A stretch of DNA of 64,000 bases, from positions 1 through 64,000 of the forward strand of contig DATDWP010000010.1 in assembly GCA_035289625.1 (NCBI GenBank), in the 5' to 3' direction. This document shows, one piece after another, positions 60,227-64,000 of the stretch. The DNA comes from UBA10205 sp035289625 (GTDB lineage: Archaea; Iainarchaeota; Iainarchaeia; Iainarchaeales; Iainarchaeaceae). The translations under genes were made by a program, and so were the position numbers. The number at the start of each line of letters is the position of its first letter. Position 1 is the first letter of the stretch. The notes below the pieces were generated by a model, which was not told the DNA's origin, did no database searches, and saw only the letters and a program-made list of their open reading frames with translations.

Positions 60227-60697
60227 ATGACCAAAAATTTAAAGCGTAAAGATGCTATAAAAATTTATAGCGCTAAAATAATTAATTTTGATAACTCCAG
60301 AGGGGACTCCCCAACTATCTTAATAGGTAATAAAAAATTTGTATGTTTTTTTCCAAGATTTAGTCAGTATGGTTGGAATAAATTAGACAATGAAAACAAA
60401 TTGGATAAACTATTTGGGGAGAAAATTGCTATTTATTTAGTTTTAAACGTGTTCGATTATAAAGATATAAAAACTATCAAAATTTATGATCCTTACTTAA
60501 TCCCAGTTTCTAAAGGCGATATACACTACGAGGCTTCTGGAAAAACTAAACTTGTAGATAATAAATTAATGCTTGACTGCGGTTTGAAAATATATTTGAA
60601 TTCTCCAAATAAACTTCATTCTGGTGATTTAGTGCAAGTAAAAGGAAGGCTTGACGCTTACTTGGTTAATAAGGAGGAAAACAATGGAGTTAACTGA
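60227..60697 (+). CDS. Candidate immunity protein 2, related to the preceding gene
   Basis: The 156-residue product shares the C-terminal OB-like segment with the gene before it (LMLDCGLKIYL..., GDLVQVKGRLDAYLV against DFVSIGSRKDLYRL) and a middle FGEKIAIYLVLNVFDY strand-rich block. The N-terminus differs. Tandem divergent copies are common in immunity arrays. It is AT-rich and its end overlaps the next start by 14 bases. Function inferred. Confidence 0.55.
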   Translation: MTKNLKRKDAIKIYSAKIINFDNSRGDSPTILIGNKKFVCFFPRFSQYGWNKLDNENKLDKLFGEKIAIYLVLNVFDYKDIKTIKIYDPYLIPVSKGDIHYEASGKTKLVDNKLMLDCGLKIYLNSPNKLHSGDLVQVKGRLDAYLVNKEENNGVN

Positions 60698-61079
60698 TGA
60701 GTTAGATGATTATATAATTGAAAAGCTTTATCAAGAATTAGAGCATTATAGATTTAACCGGAAAGAGTGGGTTCTCAGAAAAGGCAACATGTTTACTTAT
60801 GAAGGGCATTCATGTAGTAGGTGTAAAATAGAGGATCATTCAGGTATAGAAATAGTTAACAAAAAGAACCCTGGCGATAAATTCTATGGTTGGTTTGATT
60901 GGGTTCACATTAAACCTTGTAACCCTGGGGATTCGTTTGACCGATCAAAAATATTTATATATTGGGAAGTTATAGGCGGAGACAAAAAATTGGCGGAAAA
61001 ATATGGTATAATTATATTTTCTAGCCCCGGCTCTATACCTCGTTGGATACTGGATAAGTTCGGGGTAATATACCGCTGA
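60684..61079 (+). CDS. Hypothetical small protein with Cys pair (131 aa)
   Basis: ATG 60684 follows the strong ribosome site AAGGAGG. The product has a helical start (ELTDELDDYIIEKLYQELE), CSRCKIEDH, and WFDWVHIKPCNPGD, FIYWEVIGGDKKL. It is not obviously related to the two preceding genes. Its place suggests a further immunity or accessory factor. Unknown family. Confidence 0.5.
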   Translation: MELTDELDDYIIEKLYQELEHYRFNRKEWVLRKGNMFTYEGHSCSRCKIEDHSGIEIVNKKNPGDKFYGWFDWVHIKPCNPGDSFDRSKIFIYWEVIGGDKKLAEKYGIIIFSSPGSIPRWILDKFGVIYR

Positions 61080-61145
61080 TAACACCGAATATCTAGTATT
61101 TGAAAAAAACTTTGAGACAATTTATAATTAAACAGAAGTGGAATT

Positions 61146-61682
61146 ATGGTTTTTGCATTTATACCTGAACTTCTTTATCTTTGTAGTTTTCCGGGTATAA
61201 TATTGAATCAAATAGTAAAATTAGTTTTTTGTAAGCTTTTCGAAATTGAGGTGTATGATTATTCATTATTCAGGTTGAAATTGCCGGTTGGATATGTTAA
61301 TTACGAATTCCCAAAAACATTGTTTCAGCATTTGGTTATAGTACTAGGGCCATTTTTTGTACAATCTATTCTAGCCTGCGCTCTTGTTATTTTAGCATAT
61401 CTGGCAAGGCCAGATTCGCTCAGTTTGTGGTTTTTATGTATTTGGTTATCATTTTCTTCAGGTGCACATGCAATTCCTGATTTTTCTCAGACTTTAGATA
61501 GCTTGATAACCCGTGTAAAAGAGAGTTTGGGAAAAGGTGATATTATAGTTGCATTTCTACTTCCCCCTATTGCACTAATTGGTATACTAAGTATCTTCAA
61601 GGCATTTTTTTCTCATTTAATAGATGTTACTTATTGGTTGTTACTACTAATAGTTACGATTAAGATATTCAATTTGGTATAA
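61146..61682 (+). CDS. Membrane protein resembling an M50-like peptidase without its zinc site
   Basis: The 178-residue product has four or more hydrophobic segments. FPGIILNQIVKLVFCKLFEI lines up with the FPGxxLHELxH helix of archaeal SpoIVFB-like peptidases, but the HExxH residues read N-Q-I-V-K. GYVNYEFPKTLFQHLVIVLGPF and SSGAHAIPDFSQTLDSL match the family's later conserved parts, including the Asp. It would then be a dead peptidase or a derived membrane partner. It lies last in the candidate immunity set. Confidence 0.5.
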   Translation: MVFAFIPELLYLCSFPGIILNQIVKLVFCKLFEIEVYDYSLFRLKLPVGYVNYEFPKTLFQHLVIVLGPFFVQSILACALVILAYLARPDSLSLWFLCIWLSFSSGAHAIPDFSQTLDSLITRVKESLGKGDIIVAFLLPPIALIGILSIFKAFFSHLIDVTYWLLLLIVTIKIFNLV

Positions 61683-61804
61683 TCAAATTTTATCAGACAA
61701 AAATGGGTAATTTAGAGCTAAAGCACCTTTAGTCAGGTGGGATTTTCCTAAAAAAAGGTTTTTTAACTAGGTTGCTCTTTTTATAAACAAAAAGGGGAAT
61801 TTGA
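61683..61804. other. Intergenic promoter/terminator region
   Basis: This 122-base stretch has CCTTTAGTCAGGTGGGATTTTCC, an A-run/T-run AAAAAAAGGTTTTTT hairpin (terminator-like) and TTTTTATAAACAAAAAGGGG before the next gene, where TTTATAAA serves as box A and GGGGAAT as ribosome site. Confidence 0.45.
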
Positions 61805-64000
61805 ATGGGCGGTTCGCAAGGTGTGTTTTGGAGTGTATTTCTGCTAAGTTTATTTTTCCTTATTGCGCCGGTTTTTGCGCAGGAATTTTCATCAAATGCC
61901 AACTTTTATTGGAATGGGTATTACCGCAATAATGTTCATCCGAATCCGGCTGTAACCTGTGAAATTGACCATATTTTTATTACGGCTAGCACAAACACGT
62001 ATGTTTCGGTTCCTACTAGCGGGACTTTTCCTGTAAATTCCCATCCGAGTTATTCTTCTTCTTCGATTTTGAATGAATATTTCCAAGAAGAATTGCCGGG
62101 GGAGATCTGGTCCGGCCCTGAAAATAAAAATATCAGCCAATCAACACTCACTTACAATGATGCCAAATATTTTGCAGGCACCGGTTTTCAGAATGCTTAT
62201 GCTGTTGAAGTAAAATCTGGTGAAGGGTCAGAGGGAATAAATAGCGTATTTTCAGAAAGTGGGACAATAACGAGTGTCAATCCACCTCCCGATACTACTG
62301 TTGGGGATTTCAAAGAGCTTGCTGCTACAATACAATCTCAAGCAACCGGTGTTACAATAGGTTCCGGGACAAGGGTTAAGGAAAAGGCATCATCCCAAGC
62401 AGGCTCTCCAGAGGGCGACAATGATTCTGGGGTGTGGGAAGTTAAGCAAAATTATGTGTTGGCTAATACAATTGAAAACGAGGCTTATAGTTTTGGCTCA
62501 AATGCCTCTGCTTGGTCGCAGGCTGTTAATGGCACAAAATATTCAGAGTCGTTTGGTGTCGGCGCTGATAATACCGTGCAGGTGCCGATATACCCGGTAG
62601 CGCTTTTTTATTGCGGGAATGATGCCCCAATTGAGGTTGCCGCAAATTGTGTTGCGCCTGAATTTTATAAAAATTCGCAAGGGGTTGGCCAGAGTGCCGG
62701 CGCATACTCAACCTCATCTGCTGCCAGTTATCATGCTCCGGGAAATAGCAACATTTGCACTACTACAACAACATATCCTGTTCAAGAAGCAGGGCCAACT
62801 GGAAATATCGGCCTGCCCATAATATCGGATAGGCAGCTCTCGTGCAAATTCCCTTTAGGATCAACTGGGGCCGATCTGGAATCCTATTTTGCGGATAATG
62901 GAATTACTTGTAGAGATAGGCCGCAGGGTGGGCTTGAACCTACCCCTGAAAACCTTGATTACACTGATGAAATTGCAAATTGCGGCGCGCAACCAAACTC
63001 CATCCGAGTCTTTGCCCCAGCCCCAGCCCAACCGGATCAATTTCCCTGGGATCCTTCATTCCCTCCATCGCTTTCTGAACTTGCAAATTGGGCAAGGCCT
63101 GTATATGTAACTTTTAATGAAGCCTCGAATTGCGTTTCGGGTGGTTTTTCGGAAACTTATTTTTGTGAAGTTGCCGCAAACCCGAATCCGCAAAACAATG
63201 GCACTAATCTTAATTGGACCACTACGGTTTACCGCAAAGTCGGGAATGGGCGGCAAGCTATTAGTCCAACTTCACCGAGCTATAAGTGGAAAGGCAGTGA
63301 TAGCGTAGACCAGACAACTAGCACAAATACTCTTGGTCACTCCTATGTTGAAACCGGTTCGCAAAATATGAGGGTTGAAGTAACAGGTGGAAATATCCCG
63401 AAAATAAATTGTTCTAACGGGGCAATGGTTGATAATTTGCAAGTCTCCTGTACAGGAACGCCTATAAAATCCATAAATAATTCCCCTAACCAGATAATGT
63501 GGCAGGCGTTTGCAAAGGGCGGCAAAGCGGACGTTTCTCCATTTTACAATTACAATTGGAGCCTCAATCCATCCGGGGGCTCCACTCCGAATTCTAGTGT
63601 GGTAGATGCATCGTATAATAATCACGGCACAAAGAATGCAACTGTTACTGTTACTGATATGGCGGGAAATAGCAGGAACGCCTCGTGCCAGGTTCAAATA
63701 CAAAGGTTTGATTTTACGTGCCAGCCAGATAAGCTTGCAGCTTTCACCGGGGAGACTGTGACCTGGAGCGTCACGCCAGATGATCCGACCCTGAGCTATT
63801 CATATTCGTGGAGCGGGACAAACATTCCATCGGCAATTGTTTCTCCTGCTACACAAGTAAGCCACCCGCTCCCGGTGTCTTATCAAACTACAGGAACCAA
63901 AACTGCTTCTGTAACAGTGACCCTTGCAGGAACCCCAATTACAAAACCGTGCGGGAGCGTTGAAGTTGTAACTGGTCCCGAACCCACAACTCCGACCTGC
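61805..64000 (+). CDS. Large secreted protein with PKD/Ig-like domains, open at the right edge
   Basis: ATG 61805 follows AAAGGGGAAT. The 732 codons visible encode a signal peptide (FWSVFLLSLFFLIAPVFAQ) and a long Asn/Ser/Thr-rich extracellular part with paired cysteines. Near the end (~500-730) are beta-sandwich units of PKD type (SYKWKGSD, LGHSYVETGSQNMRVEV, and NYNWSLNPSGG). No stop is reached at 64000. It should be a cell-wall-less archaeal surface or S-layer-like protein. Its relation to the toxin-like gene is not clear. Confidence 0.8.
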   Translation, partial: MGGSQGVFWSVFLLSLFFLIAPVFAQEFSSNANFYWNGYYRNNVHPNPAVTCEIDHIFITASTNTYVSVPTSGTFPVNSHPSYSSSSILNEYFQEELPGEIWSGPENKNISQSTLTYNDAKYFAGTGFQNAYAVEVKSGEGSEGINSVFSESGTITSVNPPPDTTVGDFKELAATIQSQATGVTIGSGTRVKEKASSQAGSPEGDNDSGVWEVKQNYVLANTIENEAYSFGSNASAWSQAVNGTKYSESFGVGADNTVQVPIYPVALFYCGNDAPIEVAANCVAPEFYKNSQGVGQSAGAYSTSSAASYHAPGNSNICTTTTTYPVQEAGPTGNIGLPIISDRQLSCKFPLGSTGADLESYFADNGITCRDRPQGGLEPTPENLDYTDEIANCGAQPNSIRVFAPAPAQPDQFPWDPSFPPSLSELANWARPVYVTFNEASNCVSGGFSETYFCEVAANPNPQNNGTNLNWTTTVYRKVGNGRQAISPTSPSYKWKGSDSVDQTTSTNTLGHSYVETGSQNMRVEVTGGNIPKINCSNGAMVDNLQVSCTGTPIKSINNSPNQIMWQAFAKGGKADVSPFYNYNWSLNPSGGSTPNSSVVDASYNNHGTKNATVTVTDMAGNSRNASCQVQIQRFDFTCQPDKLAAFTGETVTWSVTPDDPTLSYSYSWSGTNIPSAIVSPATQVSHPLPVSYQTTGTKTASVTVTLAGTPITKPCGSVEVVTGPEPTTPTC

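Noticed and set aside
1..64000. CRISPR arrays or rRNA genes
   Set aside because: No regularly spaced repeats of 24-40 bases and no rRNA-like conserved sequence were seen.

Overview
The window is archaeal. It carries topoisomerase VI A and B, MCM, aIF1A, aIF2-beta, aIF5A, Rio1, the exosome genes rrp4-rrp41-rrp42, proteasome alpha, SBDS, RNase P proteins p30 and Pop5, L15e, L37Ae, RpoP, KEOPS Pcc1, prefoldin beta, an LSm protein, and a tRNA with a bulge-helix-bulge intron. Small gene spacing, many single-gene hypothetical proteins and Cys-rich secreted proteins suggest a small-genome lineage, perhaps DPANN (Diapherotrites or Micrarchaeota-like). That placement is inference only.

Bases 1 to about 14560 look like an integrated conjugative-type element. 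A tyrosine integrase gene starts 64 bases from the 3' end of tRNA-Cys. Behind it on the minus strand are a small coiled-coil gene and a DUF3800 gene, then a type IV secretion-like operon (pilin VirB2, VirB6-like membrane protein, PrgI/VirB3-like protein, primase, VirB4 ATPase with a nuclease-like tail). Further left are a HEPN-type protein, TrmB and Lrp regulators, a GmrSD-like restriction enzyme and a RecB/Cas4-like nuclease that runs off the left edge. The far attachment site is not in the window.

Bases 14560 to about 55400 are core chromosome. In order: tRNA-Cys with a 138-base intron; two HAD phosphatases and Mre11; an ADP-forming acyl-CoA synthetase alpha subunit; the minus-strand operon aIF2-beta, DUF424, aIF1A, Rio1, KH protein, top6B, top6A; a VTT membrane protein, a presenilin-type protease and a PLP-binding protein; MCM; MetRS (frameshifted at its HIGH motif); aIF5A; a MinD, roadblock-like and LSm cluster; tRNA-Ala; a coiled-coil gene plus PEP synthase; tRNA-Val; NcsA. 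Then comes the ribosome/RNase P/proteasome/exosome superoperon, L15e to prefoldin beta and a DHH phosphoesterase. It is interrupted by a minus-strand phosphatase-like gene and a VapBC pair.

Bases 55400 to 64000 are an accessory cell-surface region. A 1276-residue secreted protein has a LamG-like domain, Cys-rich repeats, a calcium-binding segment and a C-terminal domain that looks like a polymorphic-toxin RNase. It is followed by two related small proteins, a third small protein and a membrane protein resembling a dead M50-like peptidase, then by a second large secreted protein open at the right edge. The toxin plus candidate immunity genes are the most unusual system here.

A family of pyrimidine/purine hairpin repeats is scattered near tRNA genes and fills the tRNA-Cys intron.
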